From Ectopseudomonas khazarica (GTDB lineage Bacteria > Pseudomonadota > Gammaproteobacteria > Pseudomonadales > Pseudomonadaceae): a stretch of 64,000 bases of DNA. Each line of letters opens with the position of its first letter. Within the stretch, counting starts at the first letter, position 1. Position numbers and translations under genes: made by a program. Positions 47,247 to 54,966 of this stretch are shown here, piece after piece. The stretch is from NCBI RefSeq assembly GCF_004521985.1, contig NZ_SBHZ01000001.1:347604-411603 (forward strand), given 5' to 3'. A model generated the notes under the pieces. It searched no databases. It was not told where the DNA came from and worked only from the letters and a program-made list of their open reading frames with translations.

Positions 47247-48058
47247 GCTTGCGGCTCCTCGGTGGGGTGTTCGCGGCTGAAGCCGCTCCTGCGGGCCTGG
47301 GGATCCAGGTTCGCTCGCAGCGCCTCGCGCACATGGCCACGGCCGAGGGCTTCATCGCCGGTCAGGCGGGCGAAGCTGATGGCCAGGTCATCACCCAGTT
47401 GGCCGGCCTTGCCCCAGGCCACGCGCTGGCCGTGATGGAGGATCAGCAAGTCGTCGGAGGACTCGACCTCGTCGAGCAGATGGGTCGTCCACAGCACGCA
47501 CAGGCCCTGTTCGCGGCACAGGTTGCGCACGTGCCTGCCCAGCGCCAGGCGGCTGGCCGGGTCGAGCCCGGCGCTGGCCTCGTCGAGCAGCAACAGGCGC
47601 GGCTGATGGAGCAGGGCACGGGCGATCTCCACCCGGCGCCGATGGCCGCCATTGAGGGTGCGCACCTTGTCGTGGCGGCGTTCGCCGAGATCCTGGCGCA
47701 GCAGCTCCTCTTCGATGCGCGTCTGTGCCTCGCGTCGCGGCATGCCGTGCAGGGCGGCGTGGTAGGCGAGGTTCTGCTGCACCGAGAGGTCGAGGTCCAG
47801 CGTGCTCTGCTGGAACACCACGCCCAGCTGGCGCAGCGCCTGGCGCGGGGCGTGGCGCAGGCTGTGGCCGAAGATGCGGATATCGCCCTGTTGCAGATCG
47901 TACAGGCGGGTGAGCAGGGCGATCAGCGTGGATTTGCCGGCGCCGTTGGGGCCGAGCAGGGCGCCGAAGCGGCCGGGCGCCAGTTCGAAGGTCAGCTCGT
48001 CGAGCGCACGGCGGGCGCCGTAGGCGAAGCCGAGCGCCTCCACCGCCAGGGCCGTCAT
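47243..48058 (-). CDS. ABC exporter ATPase of the quinoprotein island
   Basis: A 271-residue ATPase: Walker A LLGPNGAGKSTLIALL, signature LNGGHRRRVEIARALL (atypical for LSGGQ), Walker B LLLLDEASAGLDP and H-loop TTHLLDEVE. The last 20 residues (about RRSGFSREHPTEEPQA) are encoded by a REP-like sequence, so the tail was probably acquired by repeat insertion. It is coupled on both sides, to the beta-propeller gene upstream and to the permease gene downstream, by 4-base overlaps. Confidence 0.9.
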   Translation of the reverse strand: MTALAVEALGFAYGARRALDELTFELAPGRFGALLGPNGAGKSTLIALLTRLYDLQQGDIRIFGHSLRHAPRQALRQLGVVFQQSTLDLDLSVQQNLAYHAALHGMPRREAQTRIEEELLRQDLGERRHDKVRTLNGGHRRRVEIARALLHQPRLLLLDEASAGLDPASRLALGRHVRNLCREQGLCVLWTTHLLDEVESSDDLLILHHGQRVAWGKAGQLGDDLAISFARLTGDEALGRGHVREALRANLDPQARRSGFSREHPTEEPQA

Positions 48059-49020
48059 GGTGTCACCACCACGCCCCAGGGATAACGGCCGACCTTGATC
48101 GACCTGGTCACCTTGAGGCTGTCGACGTCGATCACCGAGACATCGCCACTGACGCCATTGGTGGTCAGCAGGCGCTTCTGGTCCGGCGTGAACTCCAGGT
48201 GCCAGACACGCCGGCCCACCAGCAGGTAGTCGAGAATCTCGTAGCTTCTGGCGTCCACGACCGCGACGTGATTGGCCGGGCCCAGGGCGATGAAGGCGTA
48301 CTTGCCATCGTCGCTGAGCTTGACCCCGACCGGTTGCACCTTGTCCGGGTGCACGCCCTTGATGGCGAAGTTGAGCACCTTGAGCACCTGGCGCGAGTCC
48401 ACGTCGAGCACCGTTACCGTGCCGCCGATCTCGGCCGAGGCCCACAGGCGCTTGCCGTCCTTGTCGAACTCGACATGGCGCGGGCGCTGGTCGACCAGGG
48501 TGTTGTCCACCAGTTGCTGGGTGCTGGTGTCGATCCAGTGCAGCATGTTGGTGGTCTCGCTGGTGTTGACCGCCCACTTGCCGTCCGGGCTGACGGCCAT
48601 GCCTTCGGGCTCCACGCCCACGTCGATCTGCGCCAGTACCTCGTCGCTTTGGGTGTCGACCACGGTGACCAGCGCATCGTCCTCGTTGGAGATGTACAGC
48701 CAGCGGTCGTTGGGGTGCAGGGCGAACTGCTCGGGGTCGGCACCGGAGGGCAGCTCCTTGATGATCTTGCGTGTGGCCAGGTCCATCACCTGCACGCGAT
48801 CCGAGTCGCTGGCGCAGATGTAAAGCAGCCTGTTGTCGGAGGACAGCAGCAAGCCGCGCGGGCGCATGCCCACCTCCAGCGTGGCGCTGACTTCCAGGCT
48901 GTCCAGGTCGATCACGCTGATGCTGTCGTCCTTCTCGTTGGACACGTAGGCAGTGGCGGCCAGGGCCGAGTGGCAGGCCAGGCCGAAGGCGACGGCGCAG
49001 GCGAGACGGGTCAGGCGCAT
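48055..49020 (-). CDS. PQQ-catabolism-associated YVTN beta-propeller protein
   Basis: A 321-residue periplasmic protein with signal peptide about 1-21. The rest is a seven-bladed propeller built of roughly 42-residue YVTN-like repeats (AYVSNEKDDSISVIDLDSL; WLYISNEDDALVTVVDT; DVSVIDVDSLKVTRSIKVG). It matches the beta-propeller family named for its link to PQQ-dependent alcohol oxidation. Role unknown; it may dock the ABC system or a dehydrogenase. First gene of the coupled propeller-ATPase-permease run. Confidence 0.88.
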   Translation of the reverse strand: MRLTRLACAVAFGLACHSALAATAYVSNEKDDSISVIDLDSLEVSATLEVGMRPRGLLLSSDNRLLYICASDSDRVQVMDLATRKIIKELPSGADPEQFALHPNDRWLYISNEDDALVTVVDTQSDEVLAQIDVGVEPEGMAVSPDGKWAVNTSETTNMLHWIDTSTQQLVDNTLVDQRPRHVEFDKDGKRLWASAEIGGTVTVLDVDSRQVLKVLNFAIKGVHPDKVQPVGVKLSDDGKYAFIALGPANHVAVVDARSYEILDYLLVGRRVWHLEFTPDQKRLLTTNGVSGDVSVIDVDSLKVTRSIKVGRYPWGVVVTP

Positions 49021-49063
49021 GGGGGTGATCCTCTTGTTGTAGTTGTTGGCGGAGTCCTGCTTC

Positions 49064-49172
49064 TGTGGGAGGGCTTCAGCCGCGACAGCTGCTGTTGAAG
49101 CCCTCCCACAGGTGTTCTGAGCCCGCTTGCGGGCGATACCTGGCGATGATCGCCGGCAAGCCGGCTCCTACA
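49064..49172. repeat. Two REP-type inverted repeats between the propeller and binding-protein genes
   Basis: TGTGGGAGGGCTTCAGC pairs with GTTGAAGCCCTCCCACA (49064-49110), and GCCCGCTTGCGGGCGAT pairs with CGCCGGCAAGCCGGCTCCTA (about 49120-49172). The second reaches over the stop codon of the binding-protein gene at 49168. Confidence 0.85.
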
Positions 49173-50349
49173 GAGGCGTGCCTGCCAGATCGCACTTCAC
49201 TTCCGGGCGGTCGTAGCCGAGGCTGTCCATCTCGTTGTTCGGGTGCAGGAAGCCGTCCTGTGGCGAGGTGCTGACCAGCGCGCGGGGGTGTACCAGCGGG
49301 ATCGGTTGGCGCAGTTCGCCGTTCCACGGGCGGAAGCTCAGCTTGCGCCCCTTGAAACCGTCCAGCGGCAGCTCGGCGGACAGCGCCAGGCGGCGGATGG
49401 CCCCGGGCTCGCTGGCACGTAGCCTGGTCACGGCGGCGGCGATGCTGCGCACGGCCATCCAGGCGGCGAAATCGCGGTCGTTCATCCAGCGCCCGGCCAG
49501 CGCCTCGAAGCGCTTCTGCAGCTGCGCGGCGCCGAAGGTTTCCACCGTCTTGTGCCAGGCGGTCGGCGTCAGCCCCTGGGTGCCGGCCACCGGGCGCGGG
49601 TACCAGGTGTTGTAGGGCAGGTACTCGCCGAAGTCGCCGCGCTCGTCGGCCACCAGCACCACGTCGTACTCGGTGGCCTGGGTGAACAGCGGCATGTCGG
49701 CCTGGGCGCTGCGCCGCTGGTCGTTGTCGAAGCTCCACGGCTTCTCGGCGACGATGCGGTGGCCGAAGCGCTTGGCGGCGCGCCTGAGCGCAGCGGCGTA
49801 GGCGAGGTCGTCTTCGCTGCTGCCGGTCACCAGCAGCCAGCGCGTCCATTTGCGCACGGCGAGAAACTGCGCCAGGGCGTCGGCGAGCATGGCGCGACTG
49901 GGCAGGGTGTGCAGCACATTGCCGAGACATTGCTCGCGGCGCAGCCTGTCATCGGCGCTGCCGGCATTGAGCAGCAGGCTGTCCGGCAGGCGCTGGCTGA
50001 GCTGGCGCAGGGTGTCGGCGGGGGCGTTGACCACGAACAGGCGAATGCCGGCCTGGTGCTGCTGTTCGGCGGTGGCGAGCAGCGCCTGCGCCGTGTCGAG
50101 CTCGGCGCTTTGCAGTTCGAAGTGCTGCTTGAGGAAGCGGCCGGTGCTGTTGCTGTCGATGATCGCCAGTTCGGCGCCACGGCGCCCCGCATCGCTCGGT
50201 TCGGGGATCACGTTGGACAGCAACGGGCCGCGTGGAGGCTGGTACGCCAGGTAGCCGATGCGCACCTGCAGCGCGTCCGCTGCGACGGCGCTCAGCGAGC
50301 CGCAGAGGGCGGCGAGGCAGAACAGCAGGCGGCAACTGATGCGGTGCAT
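49168..50349 (-). CDS. Branched-chain-type ABC substrate-binding protein of the quinoprotein island
   Basis: A 393-residue periplasmic protein with signal peptide about 1-24. The body follows the Leu/Ile/Val-binding fold (IPEPSDAGRRGAELAIID, IRLFVVNAPADTLRQL, WTRWLLVTGSSEDDLAYAAA), yet it accompanies an ABC exporter instead of an importer. It belongs to the binding-protein family found in PQQ-alcohol-dehydrogenase clusters. Ligand unknown. It is divergent from the cupredoxin-eraSR operon and is separated from the propeller gene by REP elements. Confidence 0.87.
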   Translation of the reverse strand: MHRISCRLLFCLAALCGSLSAVAADALQVRIGYLAYQPPRGPLLSNVIPEPSDAGRRGAELAIIDSNSTGRFLKQHFELQSAELDTAQALLATAEQQHQAGIRLFVVNAPADTLRQLSQRLPDSLLLNAGSADDRLRREQCLGNVLHTLPSRAMLADALAQFLAVRKWTRWLLVTGSSEDDLAYAAALRRAAKRFGHRIVAEKPWSFDNDQRRSAQADMPLFTQATEYDVVLVADERGDFGEYLPYNTWYPRPVAGTQGLTPTAWHKTVETFGAAQLQKRFEALAGRWMNDRDFAAWMAVRSIAAAVTRLRASEPGAIRRLALSAELPLDGFKGRKLSFRPWNGELRQPIPLVHPRALVSTSPQDGFLHPNNEMDSLGYDRPEVKCDLAGTPL

Positions 50350-50376
50350 GGGGCGACTCCGGCAGAGGATGTCGCC

Positions 50377-50438
50377 AGCATAGGAAGCGTCGCCGTCGCG
50401 GGATATATGCCCAAGGTAGCGACGTACACGTACGAAGG
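50377..50438 (-). promoter_or_regulatory. Predicted ErbR-type promoter of the binding-protein gene
   Basis: On the minus strand, CCTTCGTACG (50438) and CCTTGGGCAT (50416) occupy the two box positions and TATGCT (50382) the -10, with 22- and 56-base offsets. The boxes have TT where others have AA, which is tolerable since CTACCAAGGTAG is itself a dyad. Confidence 0.5.
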
Positions 50439-50486
50439 TCGTAGTTCGTCACGCCAGTCCGCACCGGCCATGCGCGGGAAACCTGG

Positions 50487-50548
50487 CCAAAGTAGCAGGC
50501 GCCCGCTACCAAGGTAGTAGAACGGTGCGGGCCATTGCTTCTTAGCAT
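50487..50548 (+). promoter_or_regulatory. Predicted ErbR-type promoter of the cupredoxin-eraSR operon
   Basis: CCAAAGTAGC (50487) and CCAAGGTAGT (50509, within the palindrome CTACCAAGGTAG) are 22 bases apart, and TAGCAT (50543) is the -10, 56 bases after box 1. No -35 hexamer is present. Confidence 0.75.
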
Positions 50549-50584
50549 GGCGGGCAACGACCCATAACAATAACGGTGCCTGCC

Positions 50585-51016
50585 ATGCGAACCTTCAAAG
50601 CCCTGCCCCTGCTGCTGATCATCAGCCTGCTCGGTGTCGACCAGCTGCACGCCGCCGGTGATCTGACTCGCCGCCCGGTGGCGCTGCCTGACCTGGTGCT
50701 GGGCAACGATGACAGCGACTACTTCATGTCGCAGAACGAATACCAGCTGGAGACGGGCCAGGCCTACCAGCTGCGGATCGTCTCCAACGGGCAGAAGGAA
50801 TACGCCTTCCAAGCACCGGAGTTCGCCACGTCCATCTACCTGCGCAAGGTCGAGGCCGGTGGCGTCGAGGTCAAGGCGGTGACCCTGACCGAGCTGGAGT
50901 TCGAGGACGCCGGCGAGGCGGAGATCTTCTTCGTGCCGGTCAAGCCGGGCAAGTTCCGCTTCTATGCCAAGGGCCTGGAAGGCAAGGGCATGCTCGGGCA
51001 TTTCGTGATCAAGTAG
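50585..51016 (+). CDS. Small periplasmic cupredoxin-like protein before eraS
   Basis: A 143-residue exported protein (signal peptide about 1-23, ending LHA). The mature part looks like a cupredoxin beta-sandwich (YQLETGQAYQLRIVSNGQKE; VPVKPGKFRFYAKG; GMLGHFVIK), but no Cys and only one His remain, so a type 1 copper site is impossible. It has an acidic NDDSDYF segment and an EFEDAGEAE stretch. It ends directly before the sensor-kinase gene and probably works with that sensor. ATG at 50585 was chosen; GTG 50576 is possible. Confidence 0.75.
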   Translation: MRTFKALPLLLIISLLGVDQLHAAGDLTRRPVALPDLVLGNDDSDYFMSQNEYQLETGQAYQLRIVSNGQKEYAFQAPEFATSIYLRKVEAGGVEVKAVTLTELEFEDAGEAEIFFVPVKPGKFRFYAKGLEGKGMLGHFVIK

Positions 51017-52282
51017 ATGACTGCGCTCGGCCGCATCAACCTGTGCGTCAGCCTGCTGTTCATGCTGGTGACCCTGGCCGGCCTGGCGCTGCTGCTGCGT
51101 CAGGCCAGCCATGACGTGCAGCGCGAGCTGCAGGCCGCCGAGGCGGTGCTGGAGTACCTGGGCGAGGTGGCGCGCAGCAACCCCGACAGCCTGCGCCCCG
51201 AGCTGACCGAGAACCTGCGGCATATCCGCGTGAGCTGGCTGCAGCCCGGCGAGCGGCCCAGGCAGCAGAGCGAGAACCTGGTCGAGCACTGGATCGCCGA
51301 GCGTCTGCTGGGCTCGGCACTGCTGCTGGCCGACAGCTGGCCGCTGGCCGATGGGCGCCGGCTGCGTATCGCCCTCGATCCCTACGACGAGATCGAGGAA
51401 ATCTACGATTCGCTGCTGCAACTGCTGCTGCTCAGCACCTTCGCCCTGATCCTCTGCCTGCTCAGCATCCGCTTCGCCGTGCGCCGTGGCCTGCGCGTAC
51501 TGGACGAGCTGTTCACCGGCCTGCGAGAGGTCGGCGCCGGCCATTTCGACACCCGCCTGCAGAGCCACGGCATGGCCGAGGCGCAGCGTCTGGCCGGGCA
51601 CTTCAACGATATGGCGACCACCCTGCAGCAGGTCCAGGCGGACAACGCCGAGCTGACCCAGGCGCTGCTGGAGTTGCAGGAGCGCGAGCGCGCCCGTCTC
51701 GGCCAGACCCTGCACGATGACCTGGGCCAGTACCTCAGCGGGATCCGCGCCCAGGCCTGCCTGCTCAAGGTGGTTGCCGACCGGCCCTTGCAGGTGCAGG
51801 ACACCGCGCGCCTGCTGGACGGCAACTGCGAGCGCCTGCAGCAGGGCTTTCGCAGCCTGATCCGCGATCTCTATCCGGTGGTGCTGGAGCGCATGGAACT
51901 TGGCGTGGCGCTGCAGCAACTGGCCGTCGACTGGCAGCAGGCGCACGGCATCCGCTGCCGGTTGATGCTGGGCGCGCACCTGCCCAGCCTGCCGCTGGCG
52001 AGCAAGGCGCATCTGTATCGCCTGGTGCAGGAGGCGCTGACCAACGTCGCCCGGCACGCCGAGGCCAGCGAAGTGCGCATTCGCCTGCAACGACGCGGCC
52101 AGGGCTTGCGCCTGCTGGTCCGCGACGATGGCCGTGGCACCACGTTGCCATTGCGCCCCGGCATCGGCCTGCGTTCGATGCGTGAACGCAGCCGCAGCCT
52201 CGGTGCCGAACTGCGCCTGTACAGCCGGCCGCAGGCAGGCTGGGCGGTGTGCCTGAAGATTCCCCTGGAGGCGAGGCGATGA
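51017..52282 (+). CDS. eraS: Sensor histidine kinase EraS/ExaD (PedS2-like)
   Basis: A 421-residue NarX/UhpB-type kinase. Two transmembrane helices (about 8-28 and 132-153) enclose a periplasmic domain of about 100 residues, followed by HAMP (about 153-205), a HisKA_3 motif LGQTLHDDLGQYLSG (His233) and an HATPase (EALTNVARHAEASEV; DDGRGTTL). It corresponds to EraS/ExaD of P. aeruginosa and PedS2 of P. putida, the latter being the lanthanide-responsive sensor. It begins at the base after the cupredoxin-like stop and overlaps eraR by ATGA. Confidence 0.85.
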   Translation: MTALGRINLCVSLLFMLVTLAGLALLLRQASHDVQRELQAAEAVLEYLGEVARSNPDSLRPELTENLRHIRVSWLQPGERPRQQSENLVEHWIAERLLGSALLLADSWPLADGRRLRIALDPYDEIEEIYDSLLQLLLLSTFALILCLLSIRFAVRRGLRVLDELFTGLREVGAGHFDTRLQSHGMAEAQRLAGHFNDMATTLQQVQADNAELTQALLELQERERARLGQTLHDDLGQYLSGIRAQACLLKVVADRPLQVQDTARLLDGNCERLQQGFRSLIRDLYPVVLERMELGVALQQLAVDWQQAHGIRCRLMLGAHLPSLPLASKAHLYRLVQEALTNVARHAEASEVRIRLQRRGQGLRLLVRDDGRGTTLPLRPGIGLRSMRERSRSLGAELRLYSRPQAGWAVCLKIPLEARR

Positions 52283-52929
52283 AAGTGCTGCTGGTGGACG
52301 ACCATGCCGTGGTGCGCCAGGGCTACGCCAGCCTGTTGCGCGCCCTGTTGCCGGAGGTGCAGCTGCGCGAGGCCTGCGATGGCGAGCAGGCCTTGCAGCG
52401 CGTGCAGGAGGAGATCCCGAACCTGGTGATCATGGACATCGGCCTGCCTGGCATCAGCGGCCTGGAAACCACCCGGCGCCTGCGCCAGCGCCTGCCGCAG
52501 CTGCGCGTCCTGTTCTTCAGCATGCATGACGAGCTGCCTCTGGTGCGCCAGGCGCTGGATGCCGGCGCCATCGGCTACCTGACCAAGAACTCGTCGCCGG
52601 ACGTGCTGGTGGAGGCGGTCCGGCGCACCGCCGCCGGCCACGCCTACATCGAGCAGCAACTGGCCACCCAGCTGGCCTGCAACCCGGCCAGCGCAGGCGG
52701 GATCGACCCGCGCCTGCGCGAACTGACCCAGCGCGAGTTCGAGATCTTCGTCATGCTCGCCCGTGGCCTGCCGCCTCGGCAGATCGCCGAGAAGCTGTGC
52801 ATCAGCGCCAAGACCCTGTCCAACTACCAGACCCTGGTGAAGAACAAGCTGCAGATCGGCTCGCAGGCCGAACTGGTGCACCTGGCCATCGACAGTGGGG
52901 TGGTGCGGGTGGGCATGGAGAGCGCCTGA
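52279..52929 (+). CDS. eraR: Response regulator EraR/ExaE (PedR2-like)
   Basis: A 216-residue NarL/FixJ-type regulator: receiver (MKVLLVDDHAVVRQGYASLL; Asp in LVIMDIGLPGISG) and LuxR helix-turn-helix (ELTQREFEIFVMLARGLPPR; SAKTLSNYQTLVKNKLQIG). It is the partner of the preceding kinase and corresponds to EraR/ExaE, the activator of exaA, and to PedR2, which in P. putida activates pedE and represses pedH. The palindrome before exaA and pedH is its best candidate target in this window. Confidence 0.87.
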   Translation: MKVLLVDDHAVVRQGYASLLRALLPEVQLREACDGEQALQRVQEEIPNLVIMDIGLPGISGLETTRRLRQRLPQLRVLFFSMHDELPLVRQALDAGAIGYLTKNSSPDVLVEAVRRTAAGHAYIEQQLATQLACNPASAGGIDPRLRELTQREFEIFVMLARGLPPRQIAEKLCISAKTLSNYQTLVKNKLQIGSQAELVHLAIDSGVVRVGMESA

Positions 52930-53091
52930 GATCGCTCCAGCGGAAATCCCGTGCAATCGATCGGCTCGGCACGAGGCAGCGATCCGGTGTAGATTCCGCG
53001 GCAGGCTCAGCAGGCCTCGTCTGCTGCAACGCGGCGGACCCCGGTCCGGCCGTGATGGCACGAGGCGCGCTCGACAATCAGGGAGATAGCC

Positions 53092-54018
53092 ATGAACAAA
53101 GGGATACCTGTCGCACTCTGCATGCTGGCGTTGGCGGCGAGCGGCGGCGCTTCTGCAGCCGGGAGCGCTGCGTTGCCGCGCCAGGATGGTTCATCCATCA
53201 CCTACTACCTGGATGGCAACGGCAGTCGGACCTTGCTGGTGCTGATGCAGGGCTCGGACTGCAACAGCGTGGCGCACAACCCGGTCATCAACGAGCAGTT
53301 CTCCACCTTGCTTGAGGGGGCCGATGTCCTGACGGTGGAGAAATACGGGCTCACCCGCGCGACTGCCTGGAACCCGGCGGGGGACAGCCCCGACTGCCCC
53401 GAGTCGTATTTCAGCCATGATTCGCCGGAGCAGAGAGCCCGTGACTACCTGCAGGTGATCGACGCCCTGGCCGGGCAGTACGGCTATGAGCAGCTGGTGC
53501 TGCTGGGGGGCAGTGAAGGCGCGGTGGTGGCGGCGCTGGTCGCTTCTCGGCGCGAGGACGTCAGCGCGCTGGTGACCCTCAACGGGGGTGGCCGGTTCTT
53601 TCACGACGACGTTCTGTACAGCATGGCTCGCGAGCTTCCCCCGGCGGCACTCGACGAGGCCAGGGCCGGGTTCCTGGGGTTCCGGGACAGCGTGATGAAT
53701 GCCGAGACGATGGACCTGCGGATGAGTGGCCACGGTTTTCGCTGGTGGAAGAGCATGTTCAGCCTCGACCAGCGCGCCACCTTGCAGCAGGTCGAGGCGC
53801 CGTTGCTGATCGTCCAGGCGGAGCGCGACGAAAGCGTGTCGCCTGGCCTGGCGCGCGAGCAGGCGGAGCAGCTGCGCGAGGGCAAGAGTAACGTCGATTT
53901 CCTGCTGGTCGAGAATGTCGACCACAAGTTCAGGGACGACGCCGGCGAGAGCCGCACCGACGCGGTGATCGCGTCCGTCCGGGGCTGGCTCGGCCAGCAG
54001 CGAGTCGCCTGGAACTAG
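53092..54018 (+). CDS. Exported alpha/beta hydrolase
   Basis: A 308-residue periplasmic hydrolase. Signal peptide about 1-23 (ending GASAA). VLLGGSEGAVVAALV gives the nucleophile Ser141, QAERDESVSPG the acid Asp and ENVDHKFRD the His, so the triad is complete. LMQGSDCNSVAHNP probably lies at the oxyanion hole. Not a usual member of the exa/ped cluster, and it is followed by mobile hairpin repeats; it may be an insertion. Substrate unknown. Confidence 0.82.
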   Translation: MNKGIPVALCMLALAASGGASAAGSAALPRQDGSSITYYLDGNGSRTLLVLMQGSDCNSVAHNPVINEQFSTLLEGADVLTVEKYGLTRATAWNPAGDSPDCPESYFSHDSPEQRARDYLQVIDALAGQYGYEQLVLLGGSEGAVVAALVASRREDVSALVTLNGGGRFFHDDVLYSMARELPPAALDEARAGFLGFRDSVMNAETMDLRMSGHGFRWWKSMFSLDQRATLQQVEAPLLIVQAERDESVSPGLAREQAEQLREGKSNVDFLLVENVDHKFRDDAGESRTDAVIASVRGWLGQQRVAWN

Positions 54019-54028
54019 CCTGGCCAGC

Positions 54029-54096
54029 GGTGGATGAAGAAAGCGTCATCCACCCCACGTAATGGGTAGGGTGGACAACGCGAAGCTTGTCCACCT
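54029..54096. repeat. Two GGTGGA-type hairpins after the hydrolase gene
   Basis: GGTGGATGA pairs with TCATCCACC (54029-54054), and GGTGGACAA pairs with TTGTCCACC (about 54070-54096). They belong to the same hairpin family as one half of the 194-bp repeat unit. Confidence 0.8.
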
Positions 54097-54118
54097 TGGC
54101 CGGGCATCGTGTCATGCC

Positions 54119-54778
54119 TCAATCCCAGCCTTTCGGGCAGGCCACGCACCCCGGCATGTTGGCGCCCTGGAAGTTGCCGAAGCGCACCCGTGCGCCGCTG
54201 AGGTTGGCATTCTCCAGGTTGGAGCCGCCGAGCTTCACCTCCTGCAGGTTGGCATCCTCGAGGTGCGCGCCCTTGAGGTCGGCCTTGCTCAGCCAGGTCA
54301 TTTCCAGGTTGGCCGCCTGCAGTTGCACGTCGTGCAGCTTGGCCCCGGAAAGACGGGCGAACTCCAGGTTGGCGGCGCGCATGTCGGCGCCTTCGAATTG
54401 CGCGGCCTGGGCGAACAGGCCCCAGCCGCCGATGGCCACCAGGCTGGCGCCGGAGAGGTCGGCCAGACGCAGGTTGCTCTGCTGCAGGCTGGCGCGGTTG
54501 AGGTTGGCGCCGCGCAGCGTGGCTTTTTCCAGATTGGCCAGGTCGAGGTTGACGTGGCGCAGGTCCGCGCCGGACAGGTCGGCACCGGAGAGATCCATGT
54601 GGCGCATGTCCAGGTTGCGTAGGTCGGCCCCGCGCAGGTTGGCGTTGGGGCATTTGCTCTCGGGTTCGATGCGGCAGCCGTTGATCAGTGGCACGCCGTC
54701 GCTTTCGTTCTCGGCGCCGATGGCGTGGCTGCCGAGCACCAGCAGCAGGGCTGGGACGAGCAGGGGCAGGTGGTTCAT
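54119..54778 (-). CDS. Exported pentapeptide-repeat protein of the exa cluster
   Basis: A 219-residue protein with signal peptide about 1-22. From about residue 45 it is built of A(D/N)LxX pentapeptides (ANLRGADLRNLDMRHMDLSG; ADLKGAHLEDANLQEVKL), forming a right-handed quadrilateral helix. It ends in GCVACPKGWD, a CxxC pair without the His of a heme site. A homologue stands next to pedE in P. putida (PP_2673). Role unknown. It is downstream of exaA on the same strand, 188 bases away. Confidence 0.87.
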   Translation of the reverse strand: MNHLPLLVPALLLVLGSHAIGAENESDGVPLINGCRIEPESKCPNANLRGADLRNLDMRHMDLSGADLSGADLRHVNLDLANLEKATLRGANLNRASLQQSNLRLADLSGASLVAIGGWGLFAQAAQFEGADMRAANLEFARLSGAKLHDVQLQAANLEMTWLSKADLKGAHLEDANLQEVKLGGSNLENANLSGARVRFGNFQGANMPGCVACPKGWD

Positions 54779-54928
54779 GGCGGGTCCTCGGGTGAATTGA
54801 TGGGGGAGGCGGTCGCGGCTAAAGCCCCTCCCACAGGCGGTGCGCCTGGTGTGTAGTCTGGGTGGAGCGGAGCGAACCCCAGGCAAGGCGCTGAATCGCA
54901 ATGCCGCCCAGCCACTCCTGCGAGTAAG

Positions 54929-54958
54929 GGCCTGGCGCACCGCGAAGGACGCCAGGCC
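54929..54958 (-). terminator. Hairpin after exaA
   Basis: GGCCTGGCG and CGCCAGGCC form a perfect 9-bp stem eight bases after the exaA stop codon. No T-run follows on the minus strand, so it could be a stabilising 3' hairpin. A REP-like segment lies further on (about 54802-54836). Confidence 0.5.
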
Positions 54959-54966
54959 TGTTGCCA

